Assembly (NCBI RefSeq): GCF_022829725.1
Contig: NZ_JAKSYG010000226.1
Location: 62,001 to 126,000, forward strand
Reading direction: 5' to 3'
Length of the DNA stretch: 64,000 nucleotides
Source: Methylobacterium sp. E-005
GTDB taxonomy: Bacteria > Pseudomonadota > Alphaproteobacteria > Rhizobiales > Beijerinckiaceae
Positions 56,950 to 64,000 of the stretch are shown here, piece by piece. A model generated the notes under the pieces. It had not been told where the DNA came from. It saw nothing but the letters and a program-made list of their open reading frames with translations, and searched no databases. Position numbers and translations under genes: made by a program. The number at the start of each line of letters is the position of its first letter. The first letter of the stretch is position 1.

Positions 56950-57357
56950 ATGCGGACGAATCCGCTGAGTATTGAACTCGCGGCGCGGATCATGAGTGCG
57001 TATGTCACGCGCAACAGCATCCCCGCGGAAAGTCTGCCTCATCTGCTTGCCACGGTCCATCGTGCGGTGCAGTCGCTGAACCACCAGCCCCAACCGCCGG
57101 CCCGGCGTGCCACCGATGCCCAGATCCGGGCTTCGATCCGGTCCGACGCCCTCGTGAGCTTCGAGGACGGAAAGACCTACAAGACCCTGCGGCGGCATCT
57201 GACCCTGCGCGGGCTGACGCCCGAGGCCTACAGGGCCAAGTGGGGCCTGCCGGTCGATTACCCCATGGTCTCGGCGACCTACAGCGCCCGCCGCTCGGAT
57301 ATCTCGCGCCAGATCGGAGTCACTCAGCGACTCCGGATGAAGGAGGCGGCGGAGTAG
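56950..57357 (+). CDS. mucR: MucR/Ros-family transcriptional regulator lacking the usual zinc cysteines
   Basis: A 135-residue regulator. The N-terminal helical (oligomerisation) part ELAARIMSAYVTRNSI is followed by the Ros/MucR DNA-binding region (SFEDGKTYKTLRRHL, GLTPEAYRAKWGLPVDYPMV). Where Ros-type fingers have Cys, this one has Ser in ALVSFEDG, so classical Cys2His2 zinc binding is not complete. Some MucR homologues bind DNA without zinc. MucR proteins silence AT-rich genes and control exopolysaccharide, motility and symbiosis. ATG 56950 has a strong GGAGGAGG site; the upstream GTG 56908 is rejected. The 3' end overlaps the convergent glucosidase gene by 38 nt. Confidence 0.88.
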   Translation: MRTNPLSIELAARIMSAYVTRNSIPAESLPHLLATVHRAVQSLNHQPQPPARRATDAQIRASIRSDALVSFEDGKTYKTLRRHLTLRGLTPEAYRAKWGLPVDYPMVSATYSARRSDISRQIGVTQRLRMKEAAE

Positions 57358-60010
57358 GCGCCGCATCCGTTGCGATGTCCTGGATCAGCAGCGCCACGAG
57401 CCCGGACCAGCCGGTCTGATGGGACGCGCCGACGCCGCGGCCGGTATCGCCGTCATAGTATTCGTAGAACAGGACGAGGTCACGAAAGTGCGGGTCGTCC
57501 TGCTCGATCCGGCTGTCTCCGTAGACCGGCCTCCGCCCATCTGCGCCGCGGGCCGAGAGGGCGATCAGGCGGCGTGAGAGATCCAGGGCGATCTCGCGCA
57601 GCGACGAGCTCCGCCCCGAGCCCGTGGGTGCCTCGACCCGGAAGTCCGGACCGTAATAGTCGTGGAAGCGGTTCAGGGCGGTGATCAGCAGGTAGTTGAC
57701 CGGCATCCAGACCGGACCGCGCCAGTTCGAATTGCCGCCGAACAGGCGCGAGCGCGACTCCGCGGGTTCGTAGGCGAGACCGAGATCGCGTCCGTTCCAG
57801 GCGAAGCAGAACGGCGTGTCCGCGTAGACGCGGGACACCCCGCGCAGGCCATGATCGGAGAGGAACTCCGCCGGATCGAGGGCACGGTGCAGCAGCGCCT
57901 TCAACCGGTGCCCGCGCAGCAGCGACAGCAGCGCGGCCTGACCCTGGCCGGGCTCGTTCCAGCGCGACACCAGGTCGGCGAGGTCCGGGCGGTTCTTCAG
58001 GAAGAACAGCATCCGGTCGCGCAAGGCCGGCAGCTTCTCCAGGTCGCATTCGTTGATCGTCGCCACCGCAAGGATCGGGATCAGGCCAACCAGGGTCCGC
58101 ACCCGGATCGGCAGGCGCTCGCCTTCACGGGTCTCGATCACGTCGTAGAAGAAGCCGTCCTCCTCGTCCCAGACGCCGTCGCCCGTGGCGGCCGCGATCA
58201 GCAGGAAATGCTCGAAGAACTTCTCCGCCATGTCCTCGTAGGTCGGGTCCCGCAGCGCCAGCTCGATGGCGATGCGCATCAGGGCCAGCGCGTAGGCGGC
58301 CATCCAGGCGGTGGCGTCGGACTGGGTCAGGGTGGCGCCGTCGCCCACCGGCTTCGAGCGGTCGAGGATGCCGATATTGTCGAGCCCGAGGAAGCCGCCC
58401 TGGAACAGGTTGCGGTCATCCGCATCCTTGCGGTTGACCCACCACGTGAAGTTCAGGGTCAGCTTGTTGAAGATCCGCTTGAGGAAGACGTGGTCCGCCG
58501 TGCCGGTGAGCGCCCGGTCCAGCTCGAACACCCGCCAGGCGGCCAGCGCGTGGATCGGCGGGTTGGCGTCCCCGAAACCCCATTCGTAGGCCGGCAACGC
58601 CGCGTTCGGATGCGCGTAGGCCTCGTCGACGAGGAGCAGGAGCTGGTTCTTGGCGAAGTCCGGGTCGATCAGCGCGAACACGATCGCCTGGAGGGCGAGG
58701 TCCCAGGAGGCGAACCAGGGATACTCCCAGGCGTCCGGCATGGAGATGATGTCGTTGGCGCGCAGATGCGCCCAGTCCTCGTTCCGACCATGCCGGCGCG
58801 CGGGGTCAGGGGCGGGCTGGGCCGGATCGCCCGCCAGCCACTCGCGCACGTCGTAATGGTAGAGCTGCTTCGACCACAGCATGCCGGCCAGCGCCTGCCG
58901 CTGGACGCGGCGCATCTCGGGATCGGCGATCGGCGCCTGGAGGGCGGCGTAGAAGGCATCCGCCTCCGCCGTGCGGGCGGCGAAGACCGTATTGAAATCC
59001 GCGAAGGGCTCACCCGGGGCGGTCTCGACGCGAAGACGAAGGCGGAGGGTGCGGCTCTCGCCAGGGCCAAGGTGGAGCGCATAGCGGGCCGCGCACTTGG
59101 TGCCGGACAGATGGTTGACGGCCGACTGATCGCCGCCGACCACGCACGTATCGATTCCGTCCTTGTAGAAGCCCGCGGCAGGGCCTGAGCCGAACAGCCG
59201 GTGGGTGTTGGTCTCGTTCTCGGTGAACAGCAGCTCGGCCGCGTCCTCGGCGAAAAAGCGCATCGGCGGCACGGCGGGATGGCGCACCCAGACCGACCCG
59301 TCTGACCCGGCCATCAATTCCGGCTTCTGTGCGCCGTCTTTCCACGACCACGTGTTGCGCGCCCAGAGCTGCGGCAGCAGCGTGAGCTCGGCGGCCTCCG
59401 GCCCCCGGTTGGTGGCGGTGACCCGCATCAGGATGTCGTCGGGCGCTGCTTTGGCGTAGGCGATTTCAACATCGCAGTAGCGGCCGCCGTCGAACACGCC
59501 GGTGTCGAGCAGCTCGAATTCCGGGTCGTCGAGGCCGCGCCGGCCATTCTCCGCGACGAGGCGTTCGTATGGAAATTCGGCCTGCGGATACTTGTAGAGC
59601 ATCCGCATGAAGGCGTGGGTCGGGGTGCCGTCGAGGTAGTAGTAGAGTTCCTTGACGTCCTCGCCGTGGTTGCCCTCCTGGTTGGTCAGGCCGAACAGGC
59701 GTTCCTTCAGGATCGGATCGCGGCCGTTCCACAGGGCAAGCGACAGGCACCAGTTCAGGTGGCGGTCGCCGAAGCCGCCGATTCCATCCTCGCCCCACCG
59801 ATAGGCCCGGGAGCGGGCATGGTCGTGGGGCAGGTAATCCCAGGCGTCGCCGCCGGGACTGTAATCCTCCCGGACGGTGCCCCATTGCCGATCACTGAGA
59901 TACGGCCCCCAGCGGCGCCAGGCCGGGTCGCTGCGCGCGGCGACCAGCCGGAGGCCCTCCTCGGTCGCGAACAGGCTTGGCCTCCCGCCGTCGGGCTTGG
60001 TCATCGGCAT
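57320..60010 (-). CDS. Large GH63-type glucosidase (mannosyl-oligosaccharide glucosidase-like, MGH1 domain)
   Basis: An 896-residue cytoplasmic protein (no signal peptide). The N-terminal beta domain (WGPYLSDRQWGTVREDYSPG through DNWSW-like repeats) is followed by an (alpha/alpha)6 barrel with segments typical of GH63: EYPWFASWDLALQAIVFAL, EWGFGDANPPIHALAAWRVF, GGFLGLDNIGILDRS, DATAWMAAYALALM, GNSNWRGPVWMPVNYLLI, and FYEYYDGDTGRGVGASHQTG. Bacterial relatives hydrolyse glucosylglycerate, mannosylglycerate or alpha-glucosides. The start at 60010 has CCGGAG upstream; the long frame to 60319 overlaps the HAD gene and is rejected. It follows the HAD phosphatase gene by 80 nt on the same strand. 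Confidence 0.9.
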   Translation of the reverse strand: MPMTKPDGGRPSLFATEEGLRLVAARSDPAWRRWGPYLSDRQWGTVREDYSPGGDAWDYLPHDHARSRAYRWGEDGIGGFGDRHLNWCLSLALWNGRDPILKERLFGLTNQEGNHGEDVKELYYYLDGTPTHAFMRMLYKYPQAEFPYERLVAENGRRGLDDPEFELLDTGVFDGGRYCDVEIAYAKAAPDDILMRVTATNRGPEAAELTLLPQLWARNTWSWKDGAQKPELMAGSDGSVWVRHPAVPPMRFFAEDAAELLFTENETNTHRLFGSGPAAGFYKDGIDTCVVGGDQSAVNHLSGTKCAARYALHLGPGESRTLRLRLRVETAPGEPFADFNTVFAARTAEADAFYAALQAPIADPEMRRVQRQALAGMLWSKQLYHYDVREWLAGDPAQPAPDPARRHGRNEDWAHLRANDIISMPDAWEYPWFASWDLALQAIVFALIDPDFAKNQLLLLVDEAYAHPNAALPAYEWGFGDANPPIHALAAWRVFELDRALTGTADHVFLKRIFNKLTLNFTWWVNRKDADDRNLFQGGFLGLDNIGILDRSKPVGDGATLTQSDATAWMAAYALALMRIAIELALRDPTYEDMAEKFFEHFLLIAAATGDGVWDEEDGFFYDVIETREGERLPIRVRTLVGLIPILAVATINECDLEKLPALRDRMLFFLKNRPDLADLVSRWNEPGQGQAALLSLLRGHRLKALLHRALDPAEFLSDHGLRGVSRVYADTPFCFAWNGRDLGLAYEPAESRSRLFGGNSNWRGPVWMPVNYLLITALNRFHDYYGPDFRVEAPTGSGRSSSLREIALDLSRRLIALSARGADGRRPVYGDSRIEQDDPHFRDLVLFYEYYDGDTGRGVGASHQTGWSGLVALLIQDIATDAAPTPPPPSSGVAE

Positions 60011-60090
60011 GCGGCTCCGGATCCGGCTTTGCATCCCCGAATAGGGCCCCGCGGCCGGAAACAGAAGTCGACGGCTCGGCCGCGATCGTC

Positions 60091-60753
60091 TCAAATGTCC
60101 GGGGTCAGGCGAAGTCCGTCGGGATCCTGCACCACCCGGAGAGTCCGGTAATCCGGGATCGCGGGATATGCGGTGGGCGCCGGTTCGTGGTGGGTCGCAG
60201 TCACCACGACCACCGACGCACCCGCAGCCTCGGCCGCCCGGATCCCGGCGGGCGCATCCTCGAACACACAGCAATCCCCCGCGGCGACTCCGAGCCGGCG
60301 CGCAGCCAGCAGGAAGCAATCCGGTGCCGGCTTGCCCTCGGCCACGTCCTCAGCGGCCACCATGAGCCTGGGCACCGGCATGTCGGCCGCCGCGAGGCGG
60401 CGGAGCGCCAGGGCCCGCGGGGCCGAGGTCACGATCGCCCAGCGATCCGGCGGCAATGGCGCCAGGAAGGCCCGTGCCCCCGGGATCTCGGTGACGTCGC
60501 CGACATCCTCCATCTCGGCCCGTGTGATCGCCGCGGCTTCGGCCTCGGGGTCGACCCCCGGCAGGTTGAGGCGGCGGATCGTCTCCACCGAGCGCACCCC
60601 GTGGATCGTCGGCAGAAACGTGGCCACGTCGAGCCCGTGCGCCGCGGCCCAGCGCGACCAGGTCCGCTCGGCGGACGCGATCGAGCTGATGAGCGTGCCG
60701 TCCATGTCGAACAGCAAGGCGGCGAAGGGGCGCGATGGGAGAATCGTGGTCAT
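60091..60753 (-). CDS. HAD-superfamily sugar phosphatase (YfbT/GPP-like)
   Basis: A 220-residue phosphatase. Motif I is LLFDMDGTLISS, motif II is the Ser in IVTSAPRAL, the motif III lysine lies in EGKPAPDCF, and motif IV is VFEDAPAGI. The small cap domain is typical of sugar phosphatases (YfbT) or glycerol phosphatases. It lies upstream of the glucosidase gene in the same direction, 80 nt apart, so it may handle the phosphate of the same metabolite. Confidence 0.88.
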   Translation of the reverse strand: MTTILPSRPFAALLFDMDGTLISSIASAERTWSRWAAAHGLDVATFLPTIHGVRSVETIRRLNLPGVDPEAEAAAITRAEMEDVGDVTEIPGARAFLAPLPPDRWAIVTSAPRALALRRLAAADMPVPRLMVAAEDVAEGKPAPDCFLLAARRLGVAAGDCCVFEDAPAGIRAAEAAGASVVVVTATHHEPAPTAYPAIPDYRTLRVVQDPDGLRLTPDI

Positions 60754-60903
60754 GGCGGAGGGCTACCGGCGGGCGGACGCCGCAGCAACCAGAGTGCGCG
60801 CAGGGGAGCCGAGCGCCGCCCGCTTCACGGGCCGCTGGCTTTGGTGTAGCGCGGGGGCAATCCCGGGCCCCGGACGGCCCCAACCGCGAACCTTGCCCGA
60901 CCC

Positions 60904-61743
60904 ATGCCGAGCCGCATCGACGCCACCTTCGCCCGCGCCCGCGCGGAGAACCGGGCCGTCCTCGTCACCTATGTGATGGCGGGCGATCCCGATCCCGAGA
61001 CCTCCCTGGAGATCCTGAAGGCCCTGCCGGGCGCCGGCGCCGACATCCTGGAATTCGGCCTGCCCTTCACCGACCCGATGGCGGACGGCCCGGCCATCCA
61101 GGCGGCGGGCCTGCGGGCGCTGAAGGCCGGCCAAACCGTGGCCGGCACCCTGGATCTGGTGCGCCGCTTCCGGGCGGAAAACGACGCCACGCCGATCGTG
61201 CTGATGGGCTATTACAACCCGATCCACACCTACGGCGTCGACCGCTTCCTGGAGGACGCGGTGGCAGCCGGCATCGACGGGCTGATCGTGGTCGATCTGC
61301 CGCCGGAGGAGGATGCCGAGCTGTGCCTGCCGGCGCTGGCCCAGGGGCTGGCCTTCATCCGGCTCGCGACGCCGACCACCGACGCGCGGCGCCTGCCGGC
61401 GGTCCTCGCGAACACGGCGGGCTTCGTCTACTACGTGTCGATCACCGGCATCACCGGCACCGCGACGCCCGATTTCGGCAAGGTCTCGGAGGCGGTTTCC
61501 CGCATCCGCCAGCATACCGACCTGCCGGTCGTCGTCGGCTTCGGCGTGAAGACCGGCGCCCATGCCGCGGCGATCGCCAAGGGCGCCGACGGTGTCGTGG
61601 TCGGCTCGGCGCTGGTGGACGCGCTGGTGCGCTCACTCGACGCCGAGGGCCGTCCGCAGGGCGGCACGGTCTCGGCGGTGGCGGAGTTGGTACGAGAGCT
61701 GGCCGAGGGCGTGCGTGCCGCCACGGTCGAGCGGGCGGCCTGA
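60904..61743 (+). CDS. trpA: Tryptophan synthase alpha subunit
   Basis: A 279-residue TIM barrel that cleaves indole-3-glycerol phosphate to indole. The catalytic Glu is in [20 protein letters not shown], which also has the catalytic Asp; [11 protein letters not shown] and [11 protein letters not shown] are the phosphate-binding and loop-6 motifs. The order trpA-accD-folC is standard in Hyphomicrobiales. trpB is not in this window, because the upstream gene is the divergent HAD phosphatase. Confidence 0.96.
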   Translation: MPSRIDATFARARAENRAVLVTYVMAGDPDPETSLEILKALPGAGADILEFGLPFTDPMADGPAIQAAGLRALKAGQTVAGTLDLVRRFRAENDATPIVLMGYYNPIHTYGVDRFLEDAVAAGIDGLIVVDLPPEEDAELCLPALAQGLAFIRLATPTTDARRLPAVLANTAGFVYYVSITGITGTATPDFGKVSEAVSRIRQHTDLPVVVGFGVKTGAHAAAIAKGADGVVVGSALVDALVRSLDAEGRPQGGTVSAVAELVRELAEGVRAATVERAA

Positions 61744-61824
61744 ACGGTCTTTGACACCGACCCTGGCGGTGGGGCGCCGGCCACCTGATATTGGCGCGGG
61801 CACGAAGCGGACGGACGCGAGGCG

Positions 61825-62721
61825 ATGGTCGAACCGATGAACTGGATCTCGGAGGTGGTACGCCCCCGGATCAAGACCCTGTTCAAGCGCGAGACGCCCG
61901 AGAACCTCTGGGTCAAGTGCCCGGATACGGGCCAGATGGTGTTCCACAAGGAGGTGGAGGCCAATCACTGGGTCATTCCCGGCTCGGAGCATCACCTCAA
62001 GATGGGCGCCCAGGCGCGCCTGAAGATGATGTTCGACGAGGGCACGTGGATCGATGTGGCGCTGCCCGAGGCGCCGACCGATCCGCTCAAGTTCCGCGAC
62101 GAGAAGCGCTACATCGACCGGCTCAAGGAGGCCCGGGCCAAGACGGGGTTGCAGGACGCGTTCAAGATCGGCTTCGGCCGGGTCGGCGGCCTGCCGATGG
62201 TGCTGGCCGCGCAGGAATTCGGCTTCATGGCCGGCTCGCTCGGCATGGCGGCCGGCGAGGCCTTCGTCCGCGGCGCCGAGACCGCGCTGGAGAAGCGCAC
62301 GCCGTACGTGCTGTTCGCGGCCTCCGGCGGGGCGCGGATGCAGGAGGGCATCCTGTCGCTGATGCAGATGCCGCGCACGACCGTGGCGGTCCGCCGGCTC
62401 AACGCGGCGCGGCTCCCCTACATCGTGGTGCTGACCAACCCGACCACCGGCGGCGTCACCGCCTCCTACGCCATGCTGGGCGACGTGCATCTCGCGGAGC
62501 CGGGGGCGCTGATCTGCTTCGCCGGACCGCGGGTGATCGAGCAGACCATTCGCGAGAAGCTGCCCGACGGGTTCCAGCGGGCGGAGTACCTGCGCGAGCA
62601 CGGCATGGTCGATCAGGTGGTCCACCGCCACCAGCTGAAGGAGACCATCGCCCGCCTCTGCGGCCTCCTGACCAACGTCGCCGAGCCGGCGGCGTCGGCC
62701 ACGGCCGCCGAGGCGGCATAA
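61825..62721 (+). CDS. accD: Acetyl-CoA carboxylase carboxyltransferase beta subunit, reduced zinc ribbon
   Basis: A 298-residue beta subunit of the carboxyltransferase that makes malonyl-CoA. Core motifs: [55 protein letters not shown] and [16 protein letters not shown]. The N-terminal zinc ribbon is degenerate: of the four cysteines in E. coli AccD only C32 remains (KCPDTG); the others are T35, I51 and S54. This loss is shared by known alphaproteobacterial AccD sequences. It is 81 nt after trpA and followed by folC after 8 nt. Confidence 0.95.
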   Translation: MVEPMNWISEVVRPRIKTLFKRETPENLWVKCPDTGQMVFHKEVEANHWVIPGSEHHLKMGAQARLKMMFDEGTWIDVALPEAPTDPLKFRDEKRYIDRLKEARAKTGLQDAFKIGFGRVGGLPMVLAAQEFGFMAGSLGMAAGEAFVRGAETALEKRTPYVLFAASGGARMQEGILSLMQMPRTTVAVRRLNAARLPYIVVLTNPTTGGVTASYAMLGDVHLAEPGALICFAGPRVIEQTIREKLPDGFQRAEYLREHGMVDQVVHRHQLKETIARLCGLLTNVAEPAASATAAEAA

Positions 62722-62729
62722 AGCCCGCG

Positions 62730-64000
62730 ATGGCCTCGTCCGATGCCCTGATGGCGCGATTCCTCGCGCTGCACCCGCGGACCATCGACCTGTCGCTTGG
62801 CCGGATCGAGCGGCTGCTCGCGCAGCTCAACCATCCGGAACGGCGCCTGCCGCCGGTGATCCACGTCGCCGGCACCAACGGCAAGGGCTCGACCATCGCG
62901 TTCATGCGGGCGATCCTCGAAGCCGGCGGCCTCGCCGCGCATGTCTACACTTCGCCCCACCTCGTGCGCTTTCACGAGCGGATCCGGATCGGCGGGATCG
63001 GCGGCGGACATTTCGTGGACGAGGACCGGCTGGCGGACGCCTTCGCCCGCTGCGAGAGCGCCAATGCCGGCGCGCCGATCACCATGTTCGAGATCACCAC
63101 GGCGGCGGCCCTGGTGCTGTTCTCGGAGAGCCCGGCCGATGTCCTGCTGCTGGAGGTCGGGCTCGGCGGCCGGCTCGACGCCACCAACGTGATCGCGCAG
63201 CCCGCCTGCGCGGTGGTGACGCCGATCGGCCGCGACCATGCCGAGTATCTCGGTGACACGGTGGAATCGGTGGCGACCGAGAAGGCCGGGATCTTCAAGC
63301 GCGGCTGCCCCGCGGTGATCGCCGCCCAGGACTACGCGGAGGCCGACGCCGTGCTGTGCCGGCGCGCCGAGGAGATCGGGGCCGGGCCCATCTTCGTGGG
63401 CAATCAGGATTTCTCCGTTCACGAGGAGCGCGGCCGGCTCGTCTACCAGGACGAGACTGACCTGTTCGACCTGCCGCGCCCCCGCCTCGCCGGACGTCAC
63501 CAGCTCGTCAATGCCGGCACGGCGATCACGGCCCTGCGGGCGGCCGGTTTCGGCGATATCGGCATCACGGCCCTGGAGAAGGGCCTCACCGAGGTCGAGT
63601 GGCCGGGCCGGCTCCAGCGTCTCGGCCGCGGCCGGCTGGCCGCACAGCTCGATCCCGGTACCGAGCTGTGGCTCGACGGCGGCCACAATATCGACGGCGG
63701 ACGGATCCTCGCCGCCGCGATGGCGGATCTCGGCGAGAAGAGCGACGTGCCCCTCGTGCTGATCGTCGGGCTGCTCGGCACCAAGGACGCGGACGGCTTC
63801 CTGCGCAATTTCGTCGGGCTCGCACGCGCCCTCGTGGCGGTGCCGATCAGCGGCTCGCTGGCGGCGCGCCCGGCGGAGGAGGTCGCCCGGATCGGCGAGG
63901 GCGTCGGCCTCTCGACCTATACGGCGCCGAGCATCGAGGCTGCGCTCGCGATGGTGAAGGACATCGCGTTCGAGCGCCCGCCGCGCATTTTGATCTGCGG
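62730..64000 (+). CDS. folC: Bifunctional folylpolyglutamate/dihydrofolate synthase (3' end outside window)
   Basis: About 423 codons are visible; the frame is still open at the right edge, so the C-terminus is missing. It has the ATP loop VIHVAGTNGKGSTIAFMRAI, FTSPHLVRFHER-like VYTSPHLVRFHERIRI, the LLLEVGLGGRLDATN segment and PIGRDHAEYLGDT, then DGGHNIDGGR. It adds glutamate to dihydropteroate and to folates. It is the third gene of the trpA-accD-folC run; the start is ATG 62730. Confidence 0.95.
   Translation, partial: MASSDALMARFLALHPRTIDLSLGRIERLLAQLNHPERRLPPVIHVAGTNGKGSTIAFMRAILEAGGLAAHVYTSPHLVRFHERIRIGGIGGGHFVDEDRLADAFARCESANAGAPITMFEITTAAALVLFSESPADVLLLEVGLGGRLDATNVIAQPACAVVTPIGRDHAEYLGDTVESVATEKAGIFKRGCPAVIAAQDYAEADAVLCRRAEEIGAGPIFVGNQDFSVHEERGRLVYQDETDLFDLPRPRLAGRHQLVNAGTAITALRAAGFGDIGITALEKGLTEVEWPGRLQRLGRGRLAAQLDPGTELWLDGGHNIDGGRILAAAMADLGEKSDVPLVLIVGLLGTKDADGFLRNFVGLARALVAVPISGSLAARPAEEVARIGEGVGLSTYTAPSIEAALAMVKDIAFERPPRILIC

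Overview
This 64 kb window has high G+C content (around 70% by eye) and is densely coded. It reads as chromosomal DNA of an alphaproteobacterium of the order Hyphomicrobiales, most likely Methylobacterium or a close relative. The assignment is an inference from gene order (rseP-bamA-lpxD-fabZ-lpxA-lpxI-lpxB; trpA-accD-folC), a MucR-type regulator, an HWE histidine kinase, an AccD lacking most zinc-ribbon cysteines, and an Edd/Eda pair. I found no tRNA, rRNA, CRISPR array, prophage or insertion sequence. About 57 protein genes are supported; the last one (folC) runs off the right edge.

Layout. 1-3.7 kb: a TetR repressor divergent from an EmrA/EmrB-type efflux pair, with two matching 21-bp operators between them. 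3.8-12.5 kb: the envelope biogenesis block (rseP, bamA, lpxD, fabZ, lpxA, lpxI, lpxB). 12.5-16.7 kb: a membrane-anchored unknown, a 2-oxoglutarate/Fe(II) oxygenase, a small exported protein and an SbmA/BacA-like ABC half-transporter. 16.9-20.7 kb: Entner-Doudoroff genes eda and edd and a periplasmic asparaginase. 20.8-29.8 kb: a small protein, an MFS transporter with a two-component pair whose sigma-54 activator carries GAFGGA instead of GAFTGA, an Hpt protein overlapping an HWE kinase tail to tail, and a UbiB/ABC1 protein.

29.9-39.5 kb is the most distinctive region. It looks like a sugar-acid or hydroxy-acid catabolic locus built around a LacI-family regulator. To its left, on the minus strand, lie an FMN alpha-hydroxyacid oxidase, a beta-propeller lactonase, an MFS transporter, a uronate dehydrogenase-like enzyme, a leaderless ModA-like binding protein and a second MFS transporter. 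To its right lie an Asp/Glu-racemase-family protein and a hydroxypyruvate isomerase-like protein. Two related LacI-type palindromes sit at the heads of the two arms. 39.7-41.9 kb holds an aminotransferase followed 5 nt later by a D-2-hydroxyacid dehydrogenase.

42-48 kb: an orphan LivK-like binding protein, infA, a DMT transporter, a small exported protein, a molybdopterin oxidoreductase overlapping its probable ferredoxin-reductase-type partner, and a ChaA-type cation/proton antiporter. 48-54.8 kb: a DEAD-box helicase with a DbpA-type RNA-binding tail, a Pro/Ala-rich membrane-anchored protein, and a NarX/NarL-type two-component system running directly into tenA and a Tat-exported DJ-1/PfpI protein. 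54.9-57.4 kb: TerB-like, lrgA, lrgB and a MucR-type regulator. 57.3-60.8 kb: a large GH63-type glucosidase and a HAD phosphatase. 60.9-64 kb: trpA, accD and the start of folC.

Three families of dispersed palindromic repeats lie in the gaps: a GAGCGAAGCGAAG REP-like element, a CTCCCTCCCCC hairpin that sits 3' of minus-strand genes, and a CCTCATC...GAGG element near 49.9 and 56.6 kb. Start codons were chosen from family length and Shine-Dalgarno-like sequence, and several differ from the longest open frame.
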